A stretch of DNA of 64,000 nucleotides, taken from assembly GCF_016862795.1 (NCBI RefSeq), contig NZ_BONQ01000076.1, positions 18,131 to 82,130 on the forward strand, read 5' to 3'. A model generated the notes under the pieces. It searched no databases. It saw only the letters and a list, made by a program, of their open reading frames with translations, and had not been told where the DNA came from. The position numbers were made by a program, and so were the translations under genes. The stretch is from Dactylosporangium siamense. Its GTDB lineage: Bacteria; Actinomycetota; Actinomycetes; Mycobacteriales; Micromonosporaceae. Of the stretch, positions 40,693 to 50,304 are shown piece after piece (positions within the stretch are counted from its first letter, which is position 1; the number at the start of each line of letters is the position of its first letter).

Positions 40693-42522
40693 TCACCGGG
40701 ACCCTCCGTGCACCGTCCCGGCGGATCCGGTGCCGCGACGGACTGGTTCAGCGCAGGCCAGCAGCTTCCCGCGCGGCAGGAACTCGATCGCCGTCGCCGC
40801 CCCGATCTCCGCCATCGGCGTGAACGTGTGCCCGAGCGCGCCCAGCGCCGTGCCCGGCCCGGCGATGAAGGCCGGCTCCGCGACCACGGCCGCGGTGTTG
40901 CGCTGGGTGGCCCGGGGCGCGGCGAGCGCCTCCGGCAGGGTCATGCCGAGGTCGATCCGGTTGACCAGGATCTGCAGCACGGTGGTGACGATCGTCGAGC
41001 CGCCGGGGGAGCCGAGCGCGAGGAACGGCCGCCCGTCCTGCAGGACGATCGTCGGGGCCATCGAGCTGCGCGGCCGCTTGCCGGGGCCGGGCAGGTTCGG
41101 GTCGTCGGCGGTGCCCTGGGTGTTGGTGAAGTTGAAGTCGGTCAGCTCGTTGTTGAGCAGGAAGCCGCGGCCGGGCACCACGATGCCGTTGCCGCCGATC
41201 TGCTCGATGGTGAGCGTGTACTCGACGACGTTGCCCCACTTGTCGGCGACGGTCAGGTTGGTCGTCGACTTGCCGAAGTCGGTCGACGCGCCGCCGGTCG
41301 CGGTGGCGCAGGCGTCGTAGCGGCCGTCGGGCACGCCTGGCAGGACCGGTTTCGTGGCGGCGTGCAGCGGGTCGATCTGGCAGGCCCGCTCGGCCGCGAA
41401 CCCGTCGGTCAACAGTGCGTCGAGCAGGGGCCGGGGCGTGTAGTCGCCGACGTAGCGGTTGCGGTCGGCGAACGCGAGGGCGCTGGCCTCCAGGTAGCGG
41501 TGCAGCGCCTGGGTGCGGTCGAGGGTGCCCAGGTTGGAGTGTTCGAGGATGTTGAGCGCCTCGCCGACCGTTGAGCCGCCCGAGGACGGGGTGGCCATGC
41601 CGTAGACGTCGTAGCCGCGGTAGACCATGTGGGTCGGCGCGGGCCGGCGGACCTCGTAGGCGCGCAGGTCGGCCAGGGTCATGCCGCCGGGGCGGATCTC
41701 GTACTGCCACGGCAGCGCCGGGCTCGCGGCGACCGGCGGGTGCTGGACGGCCTGGACGATGTCGCGGCCCACCTCGCCGCCGTAGAAGGCGTCGATGCCG
41801 CGGCGGGCCACCAGGTCGTAGGTCGCGGCGAGGTCGGGGTTGCGCAGCGTGCTGCCGACCGCCGGTGGCTGACCGCCGGGCAGGAACAGCGCGGCCGTGG
41901 GTGTGAACTGGGAGAACGCCGCCGCGTTGTCGCTGACCTGGGTCGCGAACGTCTGGTCCACGGTGAACCCGCGCCGGGCCACGTCGGCGGCCGGGCGCAG
42001 GTTGGTCGCGAGGGACCGCTTGCCCCACCGGTGCAGCGCGGTGTCCCAGGTCGCCAGGGTGCCCGGCACACCGGCGGAGATGCCGCTGACCCGGGCCTCC
42101 TGAAACGCGTACGGCAGGCCGGTCGCCGGGTTCACGAACGCCGTCGAGGTCATCGACCGCGGCGCGGTCTCCCGGCCGTCCAGTGTGGACACCTTGCCGC
42201 TGCGGGCGTCGTAGTAGACGAAGAACCCGCCGCCGCCGATGCCCGCGGAGAACGGCTCGGTCACGCCGAGGGTCGCCGCGACCGCGACGGCGGCGTCGAC
42301 CGCGTTGCCGCCCCGGCGCAACACCTCCAGGCCGACCGCGGTGGCCGTCGGATCGACTGAGCTCACGGCTCCGCCATAACCGGAAGCCGTAGGCCCGGAA
42401 GCGGCAGACCCCGAAGCGGCCGACCCGGAAGCAGTGGACGCAGCAGCGGCGGACGCAGAAGCCGGAGCGAGCCAGGGCACGAGGAGCAGAGGAACAAGCA
42501 CAAGCGGGACGAGCCTACGCAC
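40693..42522 (-). CDS. ggt: Gamma-glutamyltransferase, secreted
   Basis: The protein has 609 residues. A signal peptide ('LVPLLLVPWLAPASASA') is followed by a Ser/Ala/Gly repeat tract and then the enzyme: 'LRRGGNAVDAAVAVAATLGV', 'GIGGGGFFVYYDA', 'KSTTNLTVADKWGNVV' and 'GSPGGSTIVTTVLQILVNR'. The Thr of 'TTN' (about residue 420) is the expected self-cleavage site and nucleophile that splits the precursor into two subunits. It hydrolyses or transfers gamma-glutamyl groups, as from glutathione-like thiols, outside the membrane. The full family length is present. Confidence 0.93.
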   Translation of the reverse strand: MRRLVPLVLVPLLLVPWLAPASASAAAASTASGSAASGSAASGPTASGYGGAVSSVDPTATAVGLEVLRRGGNAVDAAVAVAATLGVTEPFSAGIGGGGFFVYYDARSGKVSTLDGRETAPRSMTSTAFVNPATGLPYAFQEARVSGISAGVPGTLATWDTALHRWGKRSLATNLRPAADVARRGFTVDQTFATQVSDNAAAFSQFTPTAALFLPGGQPPAVGSTLRNPDLAATYDLVARRGIDAFYGGEVGRDIVQAVQHPPVAASPALPWQYEIRPGGMTLADLRAYEVRRPAPTHMVYRGYDVYGMATPSSGGSTVGEALNILEHSNLGTLDRTQALHRYLEASALAFADRNRYVGDYTPRPLLDALLTDGFAAERACQIDPLHAATKPVLPGVPDGRYDACATATGGASTDFGKSTTNLTVADKWGNVVEYTLTIEQIGGNGIVVPGRGFLLNNELTDFNFTNTQGTADDPNLPGPGKRPRSSMAPTIVLQDGRPFLALGSPGGSTIVTTVLQILVNRIDLGMTLPEALAAPRATQRNTAAVVAEPAFIAGPGTALGALGHTFTPMAEIGAATAIEFLPRGKLLACAEPVRRGTGSAGTVHGGSR

Positions 42523-42561
42523 GGTGCCTCCCGGAGGATCGACGGTGATCGCTCCTCTTGC

Positions 42562-43545
42562 CTACCGTCCCGGCGCGCCCGGCACAACCCGGAACGTGCG
42601 ACGGTACGCGCTCGGGGCGACACCGATCGTGGTCTGCAGGTGCTGGCGCAGCGACGCGGCGGTGCCGAGCCCGGACCGGCGGGCGATCTGCTCCACCGCC
42701 AGGTCCGTGCTCTCCAGCAGGCCGCGGGCGTGATCGACCCGCTGTTGCAGCAGCCAGCGGGCCGGACTCACCCCGGTCTCCTCGCGGAAACGGCGGGTGA
42801 ACGTGCGCACACTCATCGTGGCGTACGCGGCCATGTCCTGCAGCGTCAACGGCTCACCCAGCCGCTGCAACGCCCACGCGCGGGTCGGCGCGGTGGTCGT
42901 GTCGGTGGCGCGGGGCAGGGGCCGCTCGATGTACTGCGCCTGGCCACCCTCCCGCCACGGCGGCACGACGCTGCGGCGGGCGGCCCGGTTGGCGACCTCG
43001 CTGCCGAAGTCGGTGCGCACCACGTGCAGGCACAGGTCGATCCCGGCGCCGACGCCGGCCGAGGTGAGCACGTCGCCGTCGTCGATGAACAGCACGTCCG
43101 GGTCGAGCTTGACCTGCGGGTACAGGGCGCGGAACTGGTCGGCCCAGCCCCAGTGCGTGGTCGCCGGGCGGTCGTCGAGCAGTCCGGCGGCGGCGAGCAC
43201 GAACGCCCCGGTGCAGATCGACATGACCCGGGCGCCGCGGGCCAGCGCATCGCGGAGCACCCCGGCCACCGAAGGATCGACGGTCGCGTCCTCGACGGGC
43301 CCGCCACGGTGGATGCCCGCCACGATCACCGTGTCGGCCACCTCGGTGATCTCCAACCCGTGCTCCGGCAGCACCTGGAATCCGGCCGCACTGCGCACCG
43401 GCAGTGCCCCCGGGCTGCAGACCTGGATGCGGTACAGCCGGTGCCCGTCGTCGCCGCGGGCGGCCCCGAAGATCTGCGACGGCGTACCGAGGTCGAACGC
43501 GACGACACCGTCGAGCGCGATCACGGCCACGAGATGAGAAGCCAT
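42562..43545 (-). CDS. GlxA-family transcriptional regulator (DJ-1/PfpI plus AraC HTH)
   Basis: The protein has 327 residues from ATG 43545 ('MASHLVAVIALDGVVAFDLG'). Residues 1-185 are a DJ-1/PfpI amidotransferase-like domain with a cysteine in 'RVMSICTGAFVLAAAGLLD'. The C-terminal 110 residues hold two AraC-type helix-turn-helix motifs ('MAAYATMSVRTFTRRFREET' and 'VEQIARRSGLGTAASLRQHL'). Members control metabolic or transport genes. It is divergent from an MFS transporter with 70 bases between starts, so the transporter is its likely target. Confidence 0.9.
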   Translation of the reverse strand: MASHLVAVIALDGVVAFDLGTPSQIFGAARGDDGHRLYRIQVCSPGALPVRSAAGFQVLPEHGLEITEVADTVIVAGIHRGGPVEDATVDPSVAGVLRDALARGARVMSICTGAFVLAAAGLLDDRPATTHWGWADQFRALYPQVKLDPDVLFIDDGDVLTSAGVGAGIDLCLHVVRTDFGSEVANRAARRSVVPPWREGGQAQYIERPLPRATDTTTAPTRAWALQRLGEPLTLQDMAAYATMSVRTFTRRFREETGVSPARWLLQQRVDHARGLLESTDLAVEQIARRSGLGTAASLRQHLQTTIGVAPSAYRRTFRVVPGAPGR

Positions 43546-43615
43546 GGCCCGATTCTTGCGCACTATGGCTGTCGGGCCACTCGTCCACCCGTACCAAACC
43601 CAAGATTATTGTTCT

Positions 43616-44893
43616 GTGAAACGTATCCACCCTGCTTGGACCGTTGCCGTCGTCGCCTTCGTGGCGCTGGTCGGCGCGGCCGGGTTCCGTGCGACGCCCG
43701 GCGTGATGCTGCACCCGCTGCACGAGGAGTTCGGCTGGTCGCTGGGGACCATCTCCCTGGCCGTGTCGATCAACCTGCTGCTGTTCGGGCTCACCGCGCC
43801 CTTCGCCGCCGCGCTCATGGAACGCTTCGGGATCCGGCGGGTGGTGGCGTACGCGCTGCTCCTGGTCTCCGCCGGCAGCGGGCTGACCGTGTTCATGCGG
43901 CACAGCTGGGAGCTCATCGCGCTGTGGGGGGTGCTGGTAGGTCTCGGCACCGGCTCGATGGCGCTGGCGTTCGTCGCCACCATCACGGGTCGCTGGTTCG
44001 TCAAGCGCCGTGGCCTGATCACCGGCGTCCTGACCGCCGGTGGCGCGGCCGGGCAGCTGGTGTTCCTGCCGCTGCTGGCGCTGCTGGTCGACGCCCGCGG
44101 CTGGCGTGCGGCCGCGCTGACGGTCGCCGGAGCGGCGCTGCTGGTGGTGCCGCTCGTCCTGTGGCGGCTCCGGGACCACCCGTCCGAGCTGGGCGTGACC
44201 GCCTACGGCGCGAGCGAGGAGGACGCCTCGCCGCCGCCGGTGCCGTCCGGCGGTGCGGCCCGGCGAGCGATCGGCGCGCTGCGCAGCGCCTCGCGGGTGC
44301 CCGCGTTCTGGCTGCTCGCCGGCGGGTTCGCGATCTGCGGGGCGACGACCAACGGGCTCATCGGCACCCACTTCATCCCCGCCGCGCACGACCACGGCAT
44401 GACCGAGCCGGTGGCGGCGTCGCTGCTCGCGCTCATCGGCCTGTTCGACATCGTCGGGACGATCGCGTCCGGCTGGCTCACCGACCGCATGGACAGCCGG
44501 ATCCTGCTCGGTTGGTACTACGCGCTGCGCGGCGCGTCGCTGCTGGTGCTGCCGGTGCTGTTCGCCGCGACCGTCCGCCCGAGCATGGTGGTCTTCATCC
44601 TGTTCTACGGCCTCGACTGGGTGGCGACGGTGCCGCCGACCGTCGCGCTGTGCCGGGAGTACTTCGGCGCCAGCGGCCCGGTGGTGTTCGGCTGGGTGTT
44701 CGCGTCGCACCAGTTCGGCGCGGCGATCGCGGCGACCACGACCGGCCTGCTGCGGGACCGGCTCGGCAACTACGACCTGGCCTGGTACATCGCGGGCGGC
44801 CTGTCCGTCTCGGCGGCGGCGCTGTCGCTGCTGCTCTTCCGCACCCGGCGGGGCATCGTGGTGCCGGCCCCGGTCGCGGTGGCGGCCGCCTGA
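43616..44893 (+). CDS. MFS transporter
   Basis: The protein has 425 residues. I chose GTG 43616 ('VKRIHPAWTVAVVAFVALVG') because the hydrophobic first helix starts at once; a frame open to 43544 overlaps the divergent regulator. Twelve helices are visible, with 'APFAAALMERFGIRRVV' between helices 2 and 3 and 'ITGRWFVKRRGLITGVL' downstream, as in monocarboxylate/oxalate-type (OFA-like) carriers. The stretch just upstream (AAGATTATTGTTCT) is AT-rich with no ribosome site, consistent with a leaderless message. Substrate unknown. Confidence 0.85.
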   Translation: MKRIHPAWTVAVVAFVALVGAAGFRATPGVMLHPLHEEFGWSLGTISLAVSINLLLFGLTAPFAAALMERFGIRRVVAYALLLVSAGSGLTVFMRHSWELIALWGVLVGLGTGSMALAFVATITGRWFVKRRGLITGVLTAGGAAGQLVFLPLLALLVDARGWRAAALTVAGAALLVVPLVLWRLRDHPSELGVTAYGASEEDASPPPVPSGGAARRAIGALRSASRVPAFWLLAGGFAICGATTNGLIGTHFIPAAHDHGMTEPVAASLLALIGLFDIVGTIASGWLTDRMDSRILLGWYYALRGASLLVLPVLFAATVRPSMVVFILFYGLDWVATVPPTVALCREYFGASGPVVFGWVFASHQFGAAIAATTTGLLRDRLGNYDLAWYIAGGLSVSAAALSLLLFRTRRGIVVPAPVAVAAA

Positions 44894-44909
44894 AGCCGGC
44901 TGGACGGAC

Positions 44910-44942
44910 GGAGACGCCGGCCGTGGATCGGCCGGCGTCTCC
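44910..44942. terminator. Bidirectional hairpin terminator
   Basis: GGAGACGCCGGCC (44910-44922) pairs with GGCCGGCGTCTCC (44930-44942), 13 bp with a 7-base loop, between the converging MFS and surface-protein genes. Confidence 0.8.
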
Positions 44943-44960
44943 GGTGTGTCGCGGTGATGG

Positions 44961-47192
44961 TCAGCCGGTGCGGCGGCGGGTCCGGCCCGAGAGCAGCAGC
45001 CCGCCGCCCGCGAACGTCAGCGCCAGGCCGAGCTGCAGCATCGCCGCGATCGGGGCGCCGGTCACCGCGAGCGAGCCGGAGCCCGACCGTCCGGTGCCGG
45101 CCGGGCTCGCCGCGACCCGGATCGCCATCTTCAGGCTGTGCGGCAGGCCGGCCGGGTCGACCCCCGCCGCGACCAGCGAGTGCCCGCCGACCACCAGATC
45201 CGCCGGCACCCTGACCGGCTTGCTGAAGTTGCCGGCGCCGTCAGTGGTCGCGCTGCCCAGGTTGATCGGCTGCGAGTAGATGACGATCGTCGCGGTCGAG
45301 TACGGCATGAAGCCCGTGCCGATGACCACGATGTCCTGGCTCGGCACGGCGGTGGTAATGATGCCCTTGTCCGTGGTGAGCGTCAGGCTCGTGTCCGGCA
45401 CCGTCGTGCTGATCGGCGGTGCAGTCGGGGTCACCGCGTTGGACGGTCCGGCCGGCGCGGAGTTGGCGCCCGTGCCTTTCGCGACGACCGTGACCGTGTA
45501 CGTGACGCCCGCGACCCCGCCCATCACGCAGGACGTGTCGGACGCCGAACCGGTCGAGCAGACCGCCTCGCCGGGGGATGCCGTCGCGATGTATCCCGTG
45601 ACCGCCGACGTGTCGGCCGGTGCCTGCCACTGGACGCTGAGCTGCGCCACCCCTGCCGTCGCGACCACCTGACCGGGGGCCGGCGCAGGGGCCGGAGCGG
45701 GCGTGGGCGTCGGAGTGGGGGCGGGCGTCGGCTGGCCGACGGTGAACGAGCGCGTCGACTGCGCGGCGGGCCCATACCCGCCGCTGCCACCCTGGTCGGC
45801 GGTGATCGTGCAGGTGCCGGGCGTCAGCAGGGTGACGGTGCTGCCGCTGACCGAGCACACGGCCCCGGTGGTGCTGGTGAACGACACCACCAGGCCCGAC
45901 GACGCCGCCGCGGTCAGTTGCACGGTGTGCTGGGAGACCGCCACATTCGCCGGCTGAGGGAACGTGATCGACTGTCCCACCTTGTTCACCCGCAGCTCGG
46001 GCTGGCACCCACCCTCGGTGCGGCCGCTCTCGGCGCAGTTGCTGTCCAGGTTGGCCCGCACGCCGACGGCGGTGCTGATCGCGGAGTTCTCGAGTGAGTA
46101 CGCACCGGCCGCCGCGGCGGTGACCTTGAAGCTGGCCTCGCAGAGCGACGGGAACCCCGTCATCTGCGCGCCGCTCAGGGTCACGTAGGTGGCGCCGTTG
46201 ACCACGGTCAGGATGCCGCCGCAATCGTTGGTCGGGGCGCCGGCGGCGACGACGAGCCCGGACGGCAGATCGAGGCGATAGCCGAGCCCGCTGGTGACGG
46301 CGGCGGAGTTCTCGTCGGTCCGGGCCAGCCCGACCGTCAGGGTCGAGGTGGTGAACGCCTCGATGGTGGTCGGGTTGAAAATGGCGCCCACCCGCGGCGG
46401 CGCGGTGAGGACGGTCAGCGTCTGCGGCGTCTGGCTCCGCACCACGTCGGTCACGCTGGTGAACTGCGCCGTGTCGAAGATGTACTGCCCGGACGTGCCG
46501 CTGGTGACCGGAAACTGGATCGTGCAGCTGGTGAAGGTGTCGGCGATCGTCGCCCCGGTGACGGTGAAGGTGGTCGAGCCGACGCCGCCGCCGCTGACGT
46601 TGGCGGTGCAGTTGTTCAGCACGCTGCCGTACGCGCGGTAGGTGCCGGTCGGCAGCTCGATCACGTAGCCGAGGCCGGTCGCGTCGCCGCAGTCGTCCGG
46701 CCTGGTGAGCGTCACGTCGAGGGTGGTCTCGTCGTGATCCTCGATGGTGCTGACCGACCACACACCGGTGGCCGTGATGTTGCTGGTCTCCACGCAGCTG
46801 GCGATCCTCGGCCGGTCCGTTGCGCCCGGTGTCGCGGCGACGGTCAGCGGCCGGGCGAAGTCGACCCGGTCGGCGCTCTTGCCGCTCTTGCTGTGCTTGA
46901 CCTTTCCAGCCGTGCGGGCCTTGCCGGGTTTGCCGGCCTTTCCAGTCGGCACGGGCTTCGCGGCCTTGGGCTTCCGGGCGTCCTTGGCGTCCTTGGCGTC
47001 CTTGGCGTCCTTGGCGGAGCTGCCGTCCTTGGCGGAGCTGCCGTCCTTGGCGTGTTTGCCGGCCGCATGACTGGAAGCCCCCGGCTTCTCCGGCTTCCCA
47101 GCGGCGAAGGCTGTCTGTGGTGTTGCGACGGCGCCGAAGGTGGCGATCGCCGCTACCGCGACCCAGCGGATGGTGCGATTTCCGAGCTGCAT
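44961..47192 (-). CDS. Cell-wall-anchored surface protein with LAxTG sorting signal
   Basis: The protein has 743 residues. A signal peptide (to about residue 30) is followed by a Lys/Ala/Asp-rich low-complexity tract (about 32-110) encoded by 9- and 18-bp DNA repeats at 46980-47051. Several beta-sandwich repeats come next ('TLTVLTAPPRVGAIFNPTTI' is one), then a Thr-Pro linker, an FN3-like domain ('LSVQWQAPADTSAVTGY') and a further Ig-like domain. The end is 'SLAVTGAPIAA', a hydrophobic helix and RTRRRTG, a sortase signal of the LAxTG type used by class E sortases. No sortase gene is in the window. It probably acts as an adhesin or stalk. Confidence 0.82.
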   Translation of the reverse strand: MQLGNRTIRWVAVAAIATFGAVATPQTAFAAGKPEKPGASSHAAGKHAKDGSSAKDGSSAKDAKDAKDAKDARKPKAAKPVPTGKAGKPGKARTAGKVKHSKSGKSADRVDFARPLTVAATPGATDRPRIASCVETSNITATGVWSVSTIEDHDETTLDVTLTRPDDCGDATGLGYVIELPTGTYRAYGSVLNNCTANVSGGGVGSTTFTVTGATIADTFTSCTIQFPVTSGTSGQYIFDTAQFTSVTDVVRSQTPQTLTVLTAPPRVGAIFNPTTIEAFTTSTLTVGLARTDENSAAVTSGLGYRLDLPSGLVVAAGAPTNDCGGILTVVNGATYVTLSGAQMTGFPSLCEASFKVTAAAAGAYSLENSAISTAVGVRANLDSNCAESGRTEGGCQPELRVNKVGQSITFPQPANVAVSQHTVQLTAAASSGLVVSFTSTTGAVCSVSGSTVTLLTPGTCTITADQGGSGGYGPAAQSTRSFTVGQPTPAPTPTPTPAPAPAPAPGQVVATAGVAQLSVQWQAPADTSAVTGYIATASPGEAVCSTGSASDTSCVMGGVAGVTYTVTVVAKGTGANSAPAGPSNAVTPTAPPISTTVPDTSLTLTTDKGIITTAVPSQDIVVIGTGFMPYSTATIVIYSQPINLGSATTDGAGNFSKPVRVPADLVVGGHSLVAAGVDPAGLPHSLKMAIRVAASPAGTGRSGSGSLAVTGAPIAAMLQLGLALTFAGGGLLLSGRTRRRTG

Positions 47193-47268
47193 GGTCCCCC
47201 CGTAGAGGGCCGCCCGATTGACAGCGCGGACGACCCTATAGGGGAATTTACGTCAAATATCCGATTCG

Positions 47269-48822
47269 TTATTGACTGAGCCGATAATCCAGGTCGGGAC
47301 TGATCTCCAGGGTGTCCATCTGCGCGCGCTGTAGCCGGCCCGAGTAGTCCCAGTTCATCGACTGCCAGCGGGTGAACTGGTCGAGCACCCACACGCCCGA
47401 CTGGCGGCTGCCGTTGCCCGACTTGCCGTTGCCGCCGAACGGCAGGTGCGCCTCCGCGCCGGAGGTCGAGTTGTTGACGCTGACCATCCCGGCCCGGGTG
47501 CGGCGCCGAAACGTGAACGCCTTGCGTGGGTCGGTCGTGTAGATCGCCGCGGACAGCCCGTAGCCCGGGGCGTCGGCCAGCTCGATCGCCTCGTCGAGGG
47601 TGCCGTAGCCGGTCACCCCGACCAGCGGGCCGAAGGTCTCCTGCTGGAAGATCTTGTCCTCGGGGCGCACCCCATGGACCAGCACCGGGTGGTAGAACAG
47701 GCCGGACCCGGGGTCTCCGACGAAACCCTCCCGCGGGCTGGCGGCGCCGATCCTGCCGGTCGGGCCCGGCACCCGGTGATGGTCCTCGATCCAGCCGAGG
47801 TACTCGTCGAACCGGGCGGCGAACCGCTCCGTCATCAGCGGGCCGTAGAGCACCGACGGGTCGGTGGGGTCGCCGATCGGCGCGCTCCGCACCGCATCCT
47901 CCAGGCGCGCCGTGAAGTCGGCGAGGACGTCCCGGTGCACGATCAGCGTGCCGAGCGAGGTGCAGCGCTGGCCGGCGGTGCCGAACCCGGCGAACAGCGC
48001 GCCGTGCACGGCCAGGTCCAGGTCGGCGTCCTCGGTGACGATCATCGGGTTCTTCCCGCCGAGCTCCAGGCAGGCGCTCTGCAGGTGCCGGCCGGCGAGC
48101 TCGCCGATGCGCGCGCCGACCTCCGAGGAGCCGGTGAACCCGACCTTGTCGACCAGGCCGGCGTCCAGCGCCCGCTCCAGCCCGGCGAACGTGGTCGCAC
48201 CGTCGGCGAACACCACGTCGAACACCCCGTCGGGCACCCCGGCGCGCCTGATGAGCTGGGCGAACGCGTCGGCGCAGGCGGCGGAGTACTCGGCCGGCTT
48301 CCACACCACGGCGTTGCCGCACAGCAGCGCCGGCACCAGGTACCAGCTGGGCACCGCCACCGGGAAGTTGCCGGCCGTGATGATCGCGGTGACCCCGACC
48401 GGCACGCGGAACGTGAAGAGCTGCTTGTCCGGCATCTCGCTCGGCACGGTCTGCCCGTAGAGGCGGCGGCCCTCGCCGAGGAAGAAGTCGCAGGTGTCGA
48501 CGATCTCCTGCACCTCGCCGCGGGCCTCGGCGATCGTCTTGCCGACCTCCCGCGTCACCAGCGCCGCCAGGGCCTCGAAGTTGGCCTCGACCAGGCGGCC
48601 CAGGTTGGCAATCACCCGGCCGCGCACCGGTGCCGGCACGTCGGCCCAGTCGCGCTGGGCGCGGCGGGCGGACCGGCAGGCGGCGACGAACGTGTCGGCG
48701 TCGGCCAGGGCGACCTCGGCGACGACCTGGTCGAGGTGGGCCGGGTCGGTCGAGACGAAACGGGCTACGCCCTGCGCGTCGACGGATCTGCCGCCGACGG
48801 TGGAGACGAGGGAACGGGTCAT
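47269..48822 (-). CDS. NAD(P)-dependent aldehyde dehydrogenase
   Basis: The protein has 517 residues. ATG 48822 shares its A with the upstream TAA (TAATG); the frame is open beyond it, but that overlaps the YbjN gene. Conserved elements are 'TAIITAGNFPVAVPSWYLVP', 'GNAVVWKPAEYS', 'VGFTGSSEVGARI', 'LELGGKNPMIV' with the general-base Glu, and 'GFGTAGQRCTSLGTLIVH' with the catalytic Cys. It resembles the semialdehyde dehydrogenases of lysine and proline-type catabolism, but substrate cannot be settled. Coupled to a YbjN gene. Confidence 0.9.
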   Translation of the reverse strand: MTRSLVSTVGGRSVDAQGVARFVSTDPAHLDQVVAEVALADADTFVAACRSARRAQRDWADVPAPVRGRVIANLGRLVEANFEALAALVTREVGKTIAEARGEVQEIVDTCDFFLGEGRRLYGQTVPSEMPDKQLFTFRVPVGVTAIITAGNFPVAVPSWYLVPALLCGNAVVWKPAEYSAACADAFAQLIRRAGVPDGVFDVVFADGATTFAGLERALDAGLVDKVGFTGSSEVGARIGELAGRHLQSACLELGGKNPMIVTEDADLDLAVHGALFAGFGTAGQRCTSLGTLIVHRDVLADFTARLEDAVRSAPIGDPTDPSVLYGPLMTERFAARFDEYLGWIEDHHRVPGPTGRIGAASPREGFVGDPGSGLFYHPVLVHGVRPEDKIFQQETFGPLVGVTGYGTLDEAIELADAPGYGLSAAIYTTDPRKAFTFRRRTRAGMVSVNNSTSGAEAHLPFGGNGKSGNGSRQSGVWVLDQFTRWQSMNWDYSGRLQRAQMDTLEISPDLDYRLSQ

Positions 48823-49316
48823 TACCCCATCTTGCCGTGCGGCGTGTCCGCCGGGTGCTGCGACGTGGGTGGTGGTGCGAACGCCAGCTCGCCGCCGAAC
48901 TGGTCGTGCAGCCGGACGTCGTAGTAGTCGGCGGCGTCGGCGATCCAGTCGCAGGCGTTGCCCAGCTCGGTCGCGTCGAGCGTCTCGGCCATCAGCTCGT
49001 AGGAGGCGATGACGGAGTCGTCGCGCCAGAACAGCCGGACGAAGTTGAGCCGGCTGTTGAGCTCGTTGAGCTCGGTCAGCAGCCTCGGCGAGCACTCCAG
49101 CCGGCGCAGCAGCGGCGAGAAGACCCGCACGAACGGCGGGTCGTTGGCGACCAGGCGCAGGTAGACCACTGCGGTGCCGCTGCGGATCGCGGCGGGGGTC
49201 TCGCTCAGGTCGGCAGGGACCGGCTGCCCGCCGAGATAGTCGGTGAGCAGGCGGTGCACTCGGGTGCGCACGGCGGCGTCGATCGACACTCTGTACACCT
49301 TATCGAATGAACGCAT
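48822..49316 (-). CDS. YbjN-domain protein
   Basis: The protein has 164 residues. 'LTELNELNSRLNFVRLFWRD' then 'DSVIASYELMAETLDATELG' is the typical core of the YbjN / type III secretion chaperone-like fold, and 'FVRVFSPLL' lies in the preceding strand. ATG 49316 is used; GTG 49298 is possible. Such proteins are small cytoplasmic proteins of unclear role. The stop overlaps the start of the aldehyde dehydrogenase by one base, so they are co-translated. Confidence 0.8.
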   Translation of the reverse strand: MRSFDKVYRVSIDAAVRTRVHRLLTDYLGGQPVPADLSETPAAIRSGTAVVYLRLVANDPPFVRVFSPLLRRLECSPRLLTELNELNSRLNFVRLFWRDDSVIASYELMAETLDATELGNACDWIADAADYYDVRLHDQFGGELAFAPPPTSQHPADTPHGKMG

Positions 49317-49322
49317 CGGCGC

Positions 49323-49868
49323 TCAGCCGCTCTTTCCGGGCCGGCCCGGTGGCAGGAACCCGCGCCGCCGGGCCTCCTTCACCCACCGGTGCGCGGTGCT
49401 GACCGGCACGCCGTGCCGGTCGGCGAGGTCGCAGGCGGGACGCGGCGAGTCCTGGGCGTAGTCGAGGTAGACGTCGGCGACCTCGCGGTAGAAGACGTCG
49501 GGTCGCCCGCGTGACCTGCCGCCGTCGGTGCCGGCGGCGCGGGCCACGGCCAGGGTCGGCTCGACCATCTCCCAGCCGGCGTCGACGGCGACCGGCGGCG
49601 CGACCGGCCGGCGGCGCGGGTTGAGCACCGGTGGCGTGTCGATCGACTCGTGGACGACCGCGAGCTGTGCGTTGGCGGCGGCCTCGATGCGCCCGACGGG
49701 AATGGAGCGCAGCAGGTCCGCGCTGGGGCTGCCGTCGATGTGCAGTCCGGTGAGCACCAGCCGGCCGCCGGGCGCGACGCCGACCCGCACCTGGACGGTC
49801 TGCGCCAGGGGCGGCTCCTGGCGCCATTCATACCAGCCATCGGCGACTGGAAAGAGCCGGCCACGCAC
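49323..49868 (-). CDS. HTH-containing actinobacterial protein
   Basis: The protein has 181 residues. The N-terminal 120 residues form a beta-rich domain ('VQVRVGVAPGGRLVLTGLHI') of a kind often seen in actinobacteria without assigned function. The C-terminal 60 hold a helix-turn-helix ('ACDLADRHGVPVSTAHRWVK') and end basic (GRPGKSG). It is probably a DNA-binding protein. It ends six bases from the start of the YbjN gene and may head that operon. A perfect 12-bp palindrome lies 47 bases upstream of its start. Confidence 0.7.
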   Translation of the reverse strand: MRGRLFPVADGWYEWRQEPPLAQTVQVRVGVAPGGRLVLTGLHIDGSPSADLLRSIPVGRIEAAANAQLAVVHESIDTPPVLNPRRRPVAPPVAVDAGWEMVEPTLAVARAAGTDGGRSRGRPDVFYREVADVYLDYAQDSPRPACDLADRHGVPVSTAHRWVKEARRRGFLPPGRPGKSG

Positions 49869-50304
49869 CCGGCAAATCTAGACCACCGTTCCTCAAATCA
49901 ACAATTGCGCGAACCTAGACGTCTAGATACGCTGATCTGGACCCGCCAGCCAGACGGCTTCAACGGGGGGTGTTCGGAGACGACGATGCATGGCCGTGCA
50001 TCGATCGGCTCCGGCCGAAGCCAGCGGCACGTCCGCGTCAATGGGGGACCACGGGGCGACGCGGACGGGCGGTCGCCGGGCGGATGCGCAGCAGTGCGCG
50101 TTCCGCCCGGCGGCGTCGGTGACGAGCTACGGTCGCGGGGTCTCGCCGGACTCCGCGGCCGTCCGTCATCGCGGCAACCGTGATCCGTGGGTCTGTCGAT
50201 CCTTCGGTCAAAGGCGCCCGGAGTGTCGACGTCCCGAGGCGTGCGCTCCGCGGGAAACCGGCAGGTCGCTCCGAAAAGGGAACCGGCAGCAGGGGGCCGG
50301 CAGG
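49869..50304. promoter_or_regulatory. Gene-free stretch with a 12-bp palindrome
   Basis: CTAGACGTCTAG at 49915-49926 is a perfect palindrome, and half of it (TCTAGAC) recurs near 49878, between the palindrome and the HTH gene. CTAG is rare in high-GC genomes, so its clustering is notable and could be an operator for the HTH protein. The rest, to 50304, shows no gene that I can support. Confidence 0.5.
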
